Translations under genes and position numbers: made by a program | Part shown: one piece after another, positions 1 through 5,036 of the stretch | How positions within the stretch are numbered: the stretch's first letter is position 1 | Layout of the letters: each line of letters starts with the position of its first letter | The notes under the pieces: generated by a model | What the model was told of the DNA's origin: nothing | What the model saw: only the letters and a program-made list of their open reading frames with translations | Database searches by the model: none | Assembly (NCBI GenBank): GCA_028708585.1 | Contig: JAQVYO010000105.1 | Coordinates: 1-5,456, forward strand | Length of the DNA stretch: 5,456 bases | Direction of reading: 5' to 3' | Origin: Oscillospiraceae bacterium | Lineage (GTDB): Bacteria; Bacillota; Clostridia; Oscillospirales; Oscillospiraceae

Positions 1-380
1 CCAAGGGCTACGAACCGGACCGGCAGGTTCTGGATTTTGCCCATGCCTTTGACGCGGGGCGGTTTTCGCTCGCCAGGGACCCCAGGGAAGCCGCCCGGGG
101 CGCGGACGTGCTGATTACCGACGTTTGGGCCAGCATGGGCATGGAACAAGACGCCGAAATCCGGAAAGCTGCCTTTCAAGGCTATCAGATCAACGCCGAG
201 ATGATGGCTTTGGCAAACCCCGGCGCCATGGTGCAGCACTGCCTGCCCGCTCATAAAGGGGAGGAGATTACGAAAGAGGTCTTTGAAGCGCATGCGGACG
301 AGATCTTTGAGGAAGCGGAAAACCGGCTCCATGTGCATAAGGCCATTATGAGCCTTTTGATGAGCGATTCCATTCAATAA
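1..380 (+). CDS. argF: Ornithine carbamoyltransferase, C-terminal 125 codons (5' end outside window)
   Basis: The in-frame reading starts at base 3 and ends with TAA at 378-380. The enzyme transfers the carbamoyl group of carbamoyl phosphate to L-ornithine, giving L-citrulline in cytoplasmic arginine biosynthesis. The visible part is the ornithine-binding domain. It carries the DVWASMG loop (bases 120-140), whose Asp and SMG residues contact ornithine in the family, and the HCLPAH motif (near 238-255), whose Cys lies at the active site. It then has the ENRLHVHKA helix close to the C-terminus. These motifs separate it from aspartate carbamoyltransferase. The family is about 305-335 residues, so roughly 60% of the protein lies upstream of the window. 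The anabolic (argF) rather than catabolic (arcB) role is inferred, since no arc genes are visible. A strong terminator follows 30 nt after the stop, so this is the last gene of its transcript. Confidence 0.95.
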   Translation, partial: KGYEPDRQVLDFAHAFDAGRFSLARDPREAARGADVLITDVWASMGMEQDAEIRKAAFQGYQINAEMMALANPGAMVQHCLPAHKGEEITKEVFEAHADEIFEEAENRLHVHKAIMSLLMSDSIQ

Positions 381-410
381 ACAGACGGCTGCCCGCGTGC
401 CTTTGAATGT

Positions 411-449
411 AAAAATCCGGTTTTCTCCTCCGTGAAAGCCGGATTTTTT
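411..449 (+). terminator. Intrinsic terminator of argF
   Basis: Bases 411-425 pair with 434-448 in a 15-bp stem with a single G-U wobble (421/438), an 8-nt loop (426-433) and a run of six T at 444-449. It lies 30 nt after the argF stop. The A-run on the left arm (411-415) would give a T-run on the minus strand too, so it could work in both directions, but no minus-strand gene ends here. Confidence 0.93.
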
Positions 450-504
450 GCGCTGGATTGAGAAAATGATGGACAAACGGCGGCGCCAAAAAACAACGGA
501 GAAT

Positions 505-516
505 GCCGCCGGCGGC
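505..516. repeat. GC-only 12-bp palindrome
   Basis: GCCGCCGGCGGC is a perfect palindrome in otherwise AT-rich DNA between the argF terminator and the pyrE promoter. Its left half can also pair with CGGCGGC at 478-484. There is no T-run beside it on the plus strand. Its function is unknown and it may be chance. Confidence 0.4.
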
Positions 517-595
517 CCCCATATATTTTAAGATGAAACGCTTTTTCATGTCCGTTCAAATAATTTTCATTTTGCCTTTTTATCCTGCTTTTTGC

Positions 596-624
596 TTGTA
601 CTGCTGTTTTTTCAATGATATAAT
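596..624 (+). promoter_or_regulatory. Vegetative (sigma-A-type) extended -10 promoter of pyrE
   Basis: A perfect TATAAT lies at 619-624, preceded by TG at 616-617, which makes an extended -10 (TGaTATAAT). A weak -35 box, TTGTAC (596-601, three of six matches), is exactly 17 nt upstream. The start of transcription would fall near 631, giving a leader of about 37 nt. That leader is too short for a PyrR-type attenuator and no terminator hairpin is visible in it, so regulation by that route is not supported. Confidence 0.8.
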
Positions 625-658
625 AAAATATCTAATTGGTAATATATTAAAAAAAGCT

Positions 659-665
659 GGGGGAA
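659..665 (+). promoter_or_regulatory. Ribosome-binding site deciding the pyrE start
   Basis: The purine run GGGGGAA ends 2 nt before the ATG at 668. It is the only Shine-Dalgarno-like sequence near a start codon in this frame, and it lies downstream of the mapped promoter. This rules out the longer open frame beginning at 503, because most of that extension lies upstream of the predicted transcript. Confidence 0.65.
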
Positions 666-667
666 GC

Positions 668-1336
668 ATGTGCTATAAAGAAGCATTTATTACGCTTATG
701 GTCAAATCCGGTGTGCTGATTTTTGGAGATTTTATCACAAAAAGCGGAAGGCACACCCCTTATTTTATCAACACGGGAAAGTACAGAACCGGCGCGCAGA
801 TGGCCGCGCTGGGGGATTACTATGCAGCCTGCATTCATGAAAGCGGGGAGACATTTGACCTTTTGTTCGGACCTGCTTACAAGGGAATCCCTTTGGCTGT
901 TGCGGCGGCCACGTCGCTTTACCGGCTCTATGGGACGGATGTCCCTTACTGCTTTAACCGCAAGGAAGAGAAAGATCATGGAGAAGGCGGCGGCCTGGTG
1001 GGCGAGGAGCCGGAAAGCGGCTGGCGGATTGCCATTGTGGAAGACGTGGTGACGGCGGGTACCGCCGTGCGGGAGAGCTTGAAGCTGTTTCAGGCGATTG
1101 GCAACATACATGTGACCGCGCTTTATGTTTCGGTAGATCGGATGGAGCGGGGAACGGGAGCAAAATCCGCCCTTTGCGAGCTGCGGGAAAATCTGGGCAT
1201 CGCGGTATATCCCATTGTCACCATCCGGGAAGTCATTGATTTTCTGCATAACCGGGAAATTGACGGAGTTTTGTACCTGGACGACGATTTGCGGGATAAA
1301 ATGGAACGCTATTTGCGGGAATATGGCGCTAAATAA
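668..1336 (+). CDS. pyrE: Orotate phosphoribosyltransferase
   Basis: A 222-aa cytoplasmic enzyme that joins orotate to PRPP to make orotidine 5'-phosphate, the fifth step of de novo UMP synthesis. The sequence shows the substrate segment KSGRHTPYF (residues 25-33) and FGPAYKG (67-73, catalytic-site Lys72). It also has the mobile catalytic loop NRKEEKDHGEGG (97-108, with Arg98, Lys99, Lys102, His104) and the PRPP-binding loop IAIVEDVVTAGTA (121-133). In the last motif the usual Asp-Asp pair is Glu125-Asp126, a variation also known in functional homologues. Length and motifs match the E. coli type (213 aa), and I recall this as distinct from the shorter Bacillus form. The start at 668 is chosen from the ribosome-binding site and from alignment with the family N-terminus. 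The gene has its own promoter, has no pyr neighbours in this window, and runs into radC 42 nt later. Confidence 0.95.
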   Translation: MCYKEAFITLMVKSGVLIFGDFITKSGRHTPYFINTGKYRTGAQMAALGDYYAACIHESGETFDLLFGPAYKGIPLAVAAATSLYRLYGTDVPYCFNRKEEKDHGEGGGLVGEEPESGWRIAIVEDVVTAGTAVRESLKLFQAIGNIHVTALYVSVDRMERGTGAKSALCELRENLGIAVYPIVTIREVIDFLHNREIDGVLYLDDDLRDKMERYLREYGAK

Positions 1337-1365
1337 GAAACAAGTCCTTCCCAATTCAATATATC

Positions 1366-1373
1366 GAGGGTGA
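1366..1373 (+). promoter_or_regulatory. Ribosome-binding site deciding the radC start
   Basis: GAGGGTGA resembles the GAGGTGA Shine-Dalgarno core with one extra G and is spaced 5 nt from ATG at 1379. The alternative GTG at 1370 lies inside this element. The ATG at 1391 has GGGAGG (1383-1388) only 2 nt upstream, which is too close. The start at 1379 is therefore preferred. Confidence 0.65.
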
Positions 1374-1378
1374 ATCTC

Positions 1379-2062
1379 ATGAGGGAGGATATGCATAAAG
1401 GGCACCGCCTTCGCATGAAGCGGCGCTTTTTAAAGACAGGGCTGGACACGTTTGAGGATCACAATGTTTTGGAGCTTTTGTTGTTCTATGGAGTGCCGCA
1501 GAAGGACGTGAATCCCATGGCGCATACGCTGTTGGAGCAGTTTGGAACGCTGGCCGGCGTTTTTGACGCACCGGCGGAGGAACTGGTGAAAGTACCCGGA
1601 GTGGGGGAAAGCGTGGCGGTTCTTTTAAAGCTGATTCCGCAGGTCAGCCGCAGATATTTGATTTCCCGGGTGGAAGTCGAAACCATTCTGGATTCCGCCA
1701 AGAGCGCGGGGGAGTATTTGCTTCCCCGCTTTTATGCCCAGCGGAATGAAGTGGTTTATATGGTCTGCCTGGATGCCAAACGCAAGGTGTTGAACTGTCA
1801 GATGCTGTTTCAGGGCAGCGTCAATTCCGCCCATATCAGTATCCGGAAAATTGTCGAAACCGCTCTGATTTACAATTCTACCAGCGTCATTTTGGCCCAT
1901 AACCACACCAGCGGAATTGCTATTCCGTCCAAAGAAGACCTGCGGGTGACCACCAGCGTCCGCAAGGCGCTGGAGATGGTTGGAATCGAGCTTGCCGACC
2001 ATATTATCTGCGCGGAGGACGATTTTGTTTCCATGATGGAATCCGGAATTTTGATGACTTAA
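1379..2062 (+). CDS. radC: RadC family protein (JAMM/MPN+ domain, UPF0758)
   Basis: A 227-aa protein; E. coli RadC is 222 aa. The N-terminal part (about residues 1-95) is helical and contains a helix-hairpin-helix signature VPGVGES (72-78), typical of non-specific DNA backbone binding. The C-terminal part (about 103-227) is the RadC MPN+ domain. Its metal-binding motif H-x-H-x7-S-x2-D is complete as His174, His176, Ser184, Asp187. The usual HNHPSGDP is HNHTSGIA here, so the conserved Pro and Asp are replaced while all ligands are kept. The family is a predicted zinc-dependent hydrolase whose true role is unsettled; the original radC repair mutation was traced to recG. It follows pyrE by 42 nt without a terminator or a good promoter, so the two are probably co-transcribed. 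The association with uvrBA about 1 kb away may be coincidental. Confidence 0.92.
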   Translation: MREDMHKGHRLRMKRRFLKTGLDTFEDHNVLELLLFYGVPQKDVNPMAHTLLEQFGTLAGVFDAPAEELVKVPGVGESVAVLLKLIPQVSRRYLISRVEVETILDSAKSAGEYLLPRFYAQRNEVVYMVCLDAKRKVLNCQMLFQGSVNSAHISIRKIVETALIYNSTSVILAHNHTSGIAIPSKEDLRVTTSVRKALEMVGIELADHIICAEDDFVSMMESGILMT

Positions 2063-2088
2063 TTGGGATAAACGCCGGCAAGCGAAAA

Positions 2089-2126
2089 AATAACCGCCTC
2101 CCCCAAGCCACGGAAAGGCGGTTATT
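2089..2126 (-). terminator. Hairpin that terminates the minus-strand DUF4489 gene
   Basis: An 11-bp perfect stem pairs 2089-2099 with 2116-2126 across a 16-nt loop. On the minus strand it is followed by a run of T (plus-strand A-run 2085-2090), which makes it a good intrinsic terminator for transcription coming leftward from the gene ending at 2200. On the plus strand the downstream sequence (CCATTTGTTT) is only weakly T-rich, so it would be a poor terminator for radC. Confidence 0.75.
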
Positions 2127-2140
2127 CCATTTGTTTGGCG

Positions 2141-2175
2141 GGGCCTCCTGATTTCTCAGGAGGCCCTTTACTTTT
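2141..2175 (+). terminator. Intrinsic terminator of radC (and probably pyrE)
   Basis: A very GC-rich 11-bp perfect stem pairs 2141-2151 with 2156-2166 around the tetraloop TTTC. On the plus strand it is followed by TTTACTTTT. It lies about 80 nt after the radC stop. The minus strand has no T-run after it, so it acts mainly rightward. The minus-strand gene transcribes through it before reaching its own terminator. Confidence 0.8.
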
Positions 2176-2199
2176 CATGATTTTCGTTGTGTTGGAGTT

Positions 2200-2748
2200 T
2201 TAACTACAGCCGCAGCCTCCGTTAACAGCTATTGCAGAAACGGTTCCGCTAACGGTTGTTCCGGCCTGAGCCAGCGTAGCGTTGGAGATTTCTACCGTAT
2301 AGGTTACGCAGTCGCAGCATTCGCCGCAGTCACAGACCTGAAATGAGAAAGTTTCACTATGAAGAGCGTCAACGGCGGAACTGTAGTTGTAGCTTCCGCC
2401 AATGGCCTGTGAGGCGCCGTTACAAGATTTTTTTAACCGGAACGAAATATTTGGCAGGACTCCTACCGGAACACTGATGAGGCCGGTAAAAGTAATTAAG
2501 ACACTTGGGTTTTTTAAGTTCTTCGTATTTAAAGTCACGCTGGCGACTGAATAAGGATTTATGATGCTGGCGCCAGCAAGATCCATAATTGGCAAAGGGC
2601 CTGCGGATCCAGACCCGCAGTTCAAAATAACCCCAGGACAACTTGCAGGACTGGGACCCGAATTGTCAGGGCAGCCAGGACAGCTATTATTGGCATAACA
2701 GTGGTCTGCATTTTGTACAGTATTGGAATTGCTAGGATAATAAGCCAT
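2200..2748 (-). CDS. Cysteine-rich DUF4489-like protein of unknown function
   Basis: 182 aa with an ATG at 2748-2746 and an AAAGGAG ribosome-binding site 8 nt upstream. I recognise the layout of the clostridial DUF4489 group from memory: CPGVILNCGSGSAGPLP (residues 37-53), SVASVTLNTKNLKNPSVLITFTG (67-89), FSFQVCDCGECCDC (134-147), TVSGTVSAIAV (165-175). The N-terminal 36 residues are rich in Asn, Ser, Pro and Cys. There are 13 Cys (17, 23, 26, 37, 44, 109, 139, 141, 144, 145, 147, 179, 181), and the C-terminus is GGCGCS. No signal peptide or membrane segment is visible, and charged residues are few. The central part alternates polar and hydrophobic residues, suggesting a beta-sandwich. A spore-coat, appendage or surface structural role stabilised by disulfides, or metal binding by the Cys cluster, are inferences only. 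The gene is visibly less GC-rich than uvrB, is transcribed alone, converges on radC and diverges from uvrB. Confidence 0.85.
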   Translation of the reverse strand: MAYYPSNSNTVQNADHCYANNSCPGCPDNSGPSPASCPGVILNCGSGSAGPLPIMDLAGASIINPYSVASVTLNTKNLKNPSVLITFTGLISVPVGVLPNISFRLKKSCNGASQAIGGSYNYSSAVDALHSETFSFQVCDCGECCDCVTYTVEISNATLAQAGTTVSGTVSAIAVNGGCGCS

Positions 2749-2756
2749 AAATTTTG

Positions 2757-2786
2757 CTCCTTTTTCGCAAAAGGCAATTTGCCTTT
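2757..2786 (-). promoter_or_regulatory. Leader with two mutually exclusive hairpins, one hiding the ribosome-binding site
   Basis: On the minus strand, segment A (AAAGGC, 2786-2781) pairs with segment B (GCCTTT, 2775-2770). Overlapping B, CCTTTT (2774-2769) can instead pair with AAAAGG (2764-2759), which is part of the Shine-Dalgarno sequence, across a GCGA tetraloop of the GNRA type. B cannot do both. The A-B form leaves the ribosome-binding site open and the B-C form closes it. The pairing is visible in the sequence; a regulatory role is inferred. Confidence 0.4.
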
Positions 2787-2807
2787 ATCTTTATTTGCTG
2801 TACATCC

Positions 2808-2835
2808 CATGTTATGCATATGCAATTCAAAAAGT
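2808..2835 (-). promoter_or_regulatory. Possible sporulation-type promoter of the DUF4489 gene
   Basis: No convincing vegetative promoter is visible upstream of the minus-strand gene. CATAACATG (2816-2808, minus) differs at one defined position from the sigma-K -10 form CATAnnnTA. It lies 17 nt after an AC (2835-2834), where the sigma-K -35 usually has AC about 16 nt away. It also partly resembles a sigma-E -10. Short degenerate patterns like these arise by chance, so support is weak. Confidence 0.25.
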
Positions 2836-2857
2836 GAATTGGGAAAATCGGATTTTC
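2815..2857. repeat. Cluster of three palindromes upstream of the DUF4489 gene
   Basis: Three inverted repeats lie end to end: the perfect palindrome TGCATATGCA (2815-2824), CAATTCA/TGAATTG with a 5-nt spacer (2823-2829 and 2835-2841), and GAAAATCgGATTTTC (2843-2857). They overlap or flank the region where the DUF4489 promoter should lie, so they may be protein-binding sites. None matches an operator I can name. Confidence 0.5.
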
Positions 2858-3007
2858 TTTCTCGTTACCGTGTGCAAAACCGATCCTGTTTTCAGGCGGG
2901 AACATTCCGGGACGGCATAAAAACCGGGGAAAACCACGGATTTCCGGCGGAAGGGCTGCTGCGCCCGGGAATCAAATTCTTTCCGCCGGATTTCAGAGAA
3001 GTTTTAT
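2858..3007. other. Non-coding part of the divergent intergenic region
   Basis: Together with 2749-2857 and 3008-3059 this forms a 311-nt gene-free stretch between divergent genes. Apart from the inverted repeat at 2943-2990 I see no gene, RNA family, riboswitch or mobile-element end here. A plus-strand open frame crosses it, but it has no ribosome-binding site and overlaps the DUF4489 start antisense, so it is not called. Confidence 0.6.
2943..2990. repeat. Inverted repeat, 10 bp arms, able to form a long hairpin
   Basis: TCCGGCGGAA (2943-2952) is the exact reverse complement of 2981-2990. Three more pairs (two G-T and one G-C) could extend the stem inward to 13 bp, leaving a 22-nt loop (2956-2977). 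There is no T-run after either arm, so it does not look like a terminator. It ends 18 nt before the uvrB -35 box. Confidence 0.6.
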
Positions 3008-3036
3008 TTGCGTTAGAACATACGTTCTGCTATAAT
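3008..3036 (+). promoter_or_regulatory. Extended -10 promoter of uvrBA
   Basis: A perfect TATAAT (3031-3036) is preceded by TG at 3028-3029 (extended -10). The -35 box TTGCGT (3008-3013, three of six matches) is 17 nt upstream. Transcription would begin near 3043, leaving a leader of only about 17 nt before the uvrB start. Confidence 0.85.
3015..3028 (+). promoter_or_regulatory. SOS box (LexA/DinR operator)
   Basis: AGAACATACGTTCT matches every core position of the Bacillus DinR consensus CGAACRNRYGTTYC; only the two outermost bases differ. It fills the spacer between the -35 and -10 boxes of the uvrB promoter, so bound LexA would block RNA polymerase directly. uvrB and uvrA are classic members of the SOS regulon in Firmicutes. 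Confidence 0.92.
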
Positions 3037-3059
3037 GGGCTTCAACAGGAGGATCGGTT

Positions 3060-5024
3060 ATGCCGCAGTTTGAAGTGATCAGCGATTACCGGCCCGCCGG
3101 CGACCAGCCGGAGGCCATCGGCGCCCTGGCCCGGGGGCTTGCGGCCGGGCTTTCCGAACAGACTTTGCTGGGAGTCACCGGTTCCGGCAAGACCTATACC
3201 ATGGCCAAAGTCATTGAACAGGCGCAGCGGCCCGCCCTGGTGCTGGCCCATAACAAGACTCTGGCCGCCCAGCTGTGCGCCGAATTTAAAGAGTTCTTTC
3301 CAAAAAACGCCGTGGAATATTTCGTCAGCTACTATGATTACTATCAGCCGGAAGCGTATATTCCCCATACGGATACGTATATTGAGAAAGATTCTTCCAT
3401 TAATGATGAAATTGAACGGCTGCGCCACTCTGCCACCGCCGCTTTGTTTGAACGGCGGGATGTGATTGTGGTTTCTTCCGTTTCCTGCATTTACGGATTG
3501 GGAGACCCCATTGATTACGCCAATATGGTGATTTCCCTCCGGCAGGGTATGGAAAAAAAGCGGGACGACCTGCTGCGGAAGCTGGTGGAAATCCGGTATG
3601 AGCGAAACGATGTGGCCTTTGAGCGGAATATGTTCCGGGTCCGGGGGGATACGGTGGAAATTTTTCCCGCCTACGCCAAGGATCATGCCATCCGGGTGGA
3701 ATTTTTCGGTGACGAGATCGACCGTATCAGCGAGATTCAGATTGTCACCGGAACCCCCGTCCGGGTATTGTCCCATGTGGCCATTTACCCCGCGTCCCAT
3801 TATGTGACCACCAAAGAAAAGATGGAACGGGCCATTGGGGAAATCGACCGGGAGCTGGGGGAACAGGCCGCTCTCTTTGAAGAAGAGGGAAAGCTGGTGG
3901 AGGCCCAGCGCATCCGACAGAGGACCATGTATGATATGGAGATGATGCGGGAGCTGGGATACTGCACCGGAATTGAAAATTATTCCCGGGTGATTTCCGG
4001 GCGGGAGGCTGGCTCGCCCCCCATGACCCTGCTGGATTATTTCCCCCGGGACTTTGTCCTGTTTGTGGACGAGTCCCATGTGACGCTGCCCCAGGTGCGG
4101 GCCATGTACGCGGGGGACCGGGCCAGAAAGGAAAATCTGGTGAAGTTCGGTTTCCGTCTGCCCTGCGCCTTTGACAACCGTCCCTTGAATTTTGCGGAGT
4201 TTTCCAACAAAATCGGCCAATGCATCTATGTTTCCGCCACCCCTTCGGAATATGAAACCACCCGTTCCGGCCAGATTGTGGAGCAGATCATCCGCCCTAC
4301 CGGGCTTCTGGATCCCGAGATCGAGGTCCGTCCGGTGAAAGGGCAGGTGGACGATTTGATCGGAGAGATCAACCAAAGGGCGGAACAAAAGGAGCGGGTT
4401 CTCGTCACAACGCTGACCAAGAAAATGGCGGAGGACTTAACCGCGTATTTGCAGGGCGTCGGCATTCGCGTGCGGTATATGCATCACGATGTGGATACTT
4501 TGGAACGCATGGAGCTGATCCGGGATCTGCGTCTGGGGCAGTTTGACGTTCTGGTGGGCATCAACCTTCTGCGGGAGGGGCTGGATCTGCCTGAAGTATC
4601 TTTGGTGGCCATCCTGGACGCGGACAAAGAGGGGTTCCTCCGCAGCGAAACCTCCCTCGTCCAGACGGTGGGCCGGGCCGCCCGAAACGCAAAGGGCAAA
4701 GTAATTATGTATGCCGATACTGTTACCCGGTCGATGCGGAGCGCCATCGACGAGACCCGGCGCCGCCGGAGCAAACAGGATGCATACAACCAGGAGCACG
4801 GCATTGTCCCCCAGACCATCCGCAAGGGCGTCCGGGATATTATTGAGATTTCCAAGGCCGCACAGGAGACAGATCAGAACACGCTGTCCCAAATGAGCGG
4901 GAAAGAGCGGGCGGCGGCCATTGCCAATTTGGAAAAGGAAATGAAAAAAGCGGCCAAAAACCTTGAATTTGAATACGCGGCCCTTTTGCGGGACCGCCTC
5001 ATCGCACTTCGGTCGGAAAAATAG
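3060..5024 (+). CDS. uvrB: UvrABC system protein B
   Basis: 654 aa, close to B. subtilis UvrB (661). UvrB is the cytoplasmic helicase-like core of nucleotide excision repair: UvrA loads it at a lesion, it verifies damage and recruits UvrC. Visible in order are Walker A GVTGSGKT (residues 38-45, Lys44), the aromatic beta-hairpin region SYYDYYQPEAYIP (90-102) that clamps one strand, and Walker B DESH (337-340). Motif V-like INLLREGLDLPEV and motif VI QTVGRAARN (535-543, with the Arg finger region) follow. The C-terminal UVR domain (about 621-654), which binds UvrC, is intact. The ATG at 3060 has a perfect AGGAGG (3047-3052) 7 nt upstream. No key residue is missing. The gene is under an SOS-box promoter and leads directly into uvrA, so the two form an operon. 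Confidence 0.98.
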   Translation: MPQFEVISDYRPAGDQPEAIGALARGLAAGLSEQTLLGVTGSGKTYTMAKVIEQAQRPALVLAHNKTLAAQLCAEFKEFFPKNAVEYFVSYYDYYQPEAYIPHTDTYIEKDSSINDEIERLRHSATAALFERRDVIVVSSVSCIYGLGDPIDYANMVISLRQGMEKKRDDLLRKLVEIRYERNDVAFERNMFRVRGDTVEIFPAYAKDHAIRVEFFGDEIDRISEIQIVTGTPVRVLSHVAIYPASHYVTTKEKMERAIGEIDRELGEQAALFEEEGKLVEAQRIRQRTMYDMEMMRELGYCTGIENYSRVISGREAGSPPMTLLDYFPRDFVLFVDESHVTLPQVRAMYAGDRARKENLVKFGFRLPCAFDNRPLNFAEFSNKIGQCIYVSATPSEYETTRSGQIVEQIIRPTGLLDPEIEVRPVKGQVDDLIGEINQRAEQKERVLVTTLTKKMAEDLTAYLQGVGIRVRYMHHDVDTLERMELIRDLRLGQFDVLVGINLLREGLDLPEVSLVAILDADKEGFLRSETSLVQTVGRAARNAKGKVIMYADTVTRSMRSAIDETRRRRSKQDAYNQEHGIVPQTIRKGVRDIIEISKAAQETDQNTLSQMSGKERAAAIANLEKEMKKAAKNLEFEYAALLRDRLIALRSEK

Positions 5025-5027
5025 GAG
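5023..5027 (+). promoter_or_regulatory. uvrA ribosome-binding site overlapping the uvrB stop
   Basis: AGGAG shares its first two bases with the uvrB stop codon TAG (5022-5024) and sits 9 nt before the uvrA ATG at 5037. Ribosomes finishing uvrB would arrive on the uvrA ribosome-binding site, which suggests translational coupling of the two partners. Confidence 0.75.
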
Positions 5028-5036
5028 TCAGCAGCC

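Noticed and set aside
503..667. In-frame N-terminal extension of pyrE with a hydrophobic, membrane-like translation
   Set aside because: Most of it lies upstream of the predicted transcription start near 631, it has no ribosome-binding site, and PyrE homologues begin at about the ATG at 668.
631..667. PyrR-type attenuator or riboswitch in the pyrE leader
   Set aside because: The leader is only about 37 nt, AT-rich, and holds no terminator or conserved binding loop.
1370..1378. GTG start for radC at 1370
   Set aside because: The GTG is part of the likely Shine-Dalgarno sequence of the ATG at 1379, leaving no binding site for itself.
647..1405. 252-codon minus-strand open frame opposite pyrE
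   Set aside because: It is a shadow of pyrE with no ribosome-binding site and no recognisable domain.
2701..3078. Plus-strand open frame spanning the divergent intergenic region
   Set aside because: It overlaps the DUF4489 start antisense and the uvrB start in another frame, lacks a ribosome-binding site and has no recognisable motif.
3042..4388. 448-codon open frame on the minus strand, opposite uvrB
   Set aside because: It is wholly antisense to an unmistakable uvrB. Its translation is rich in His, Gly and Pro as expected from the reverse frame of GC-rich coding DNA and resembles no family I know.
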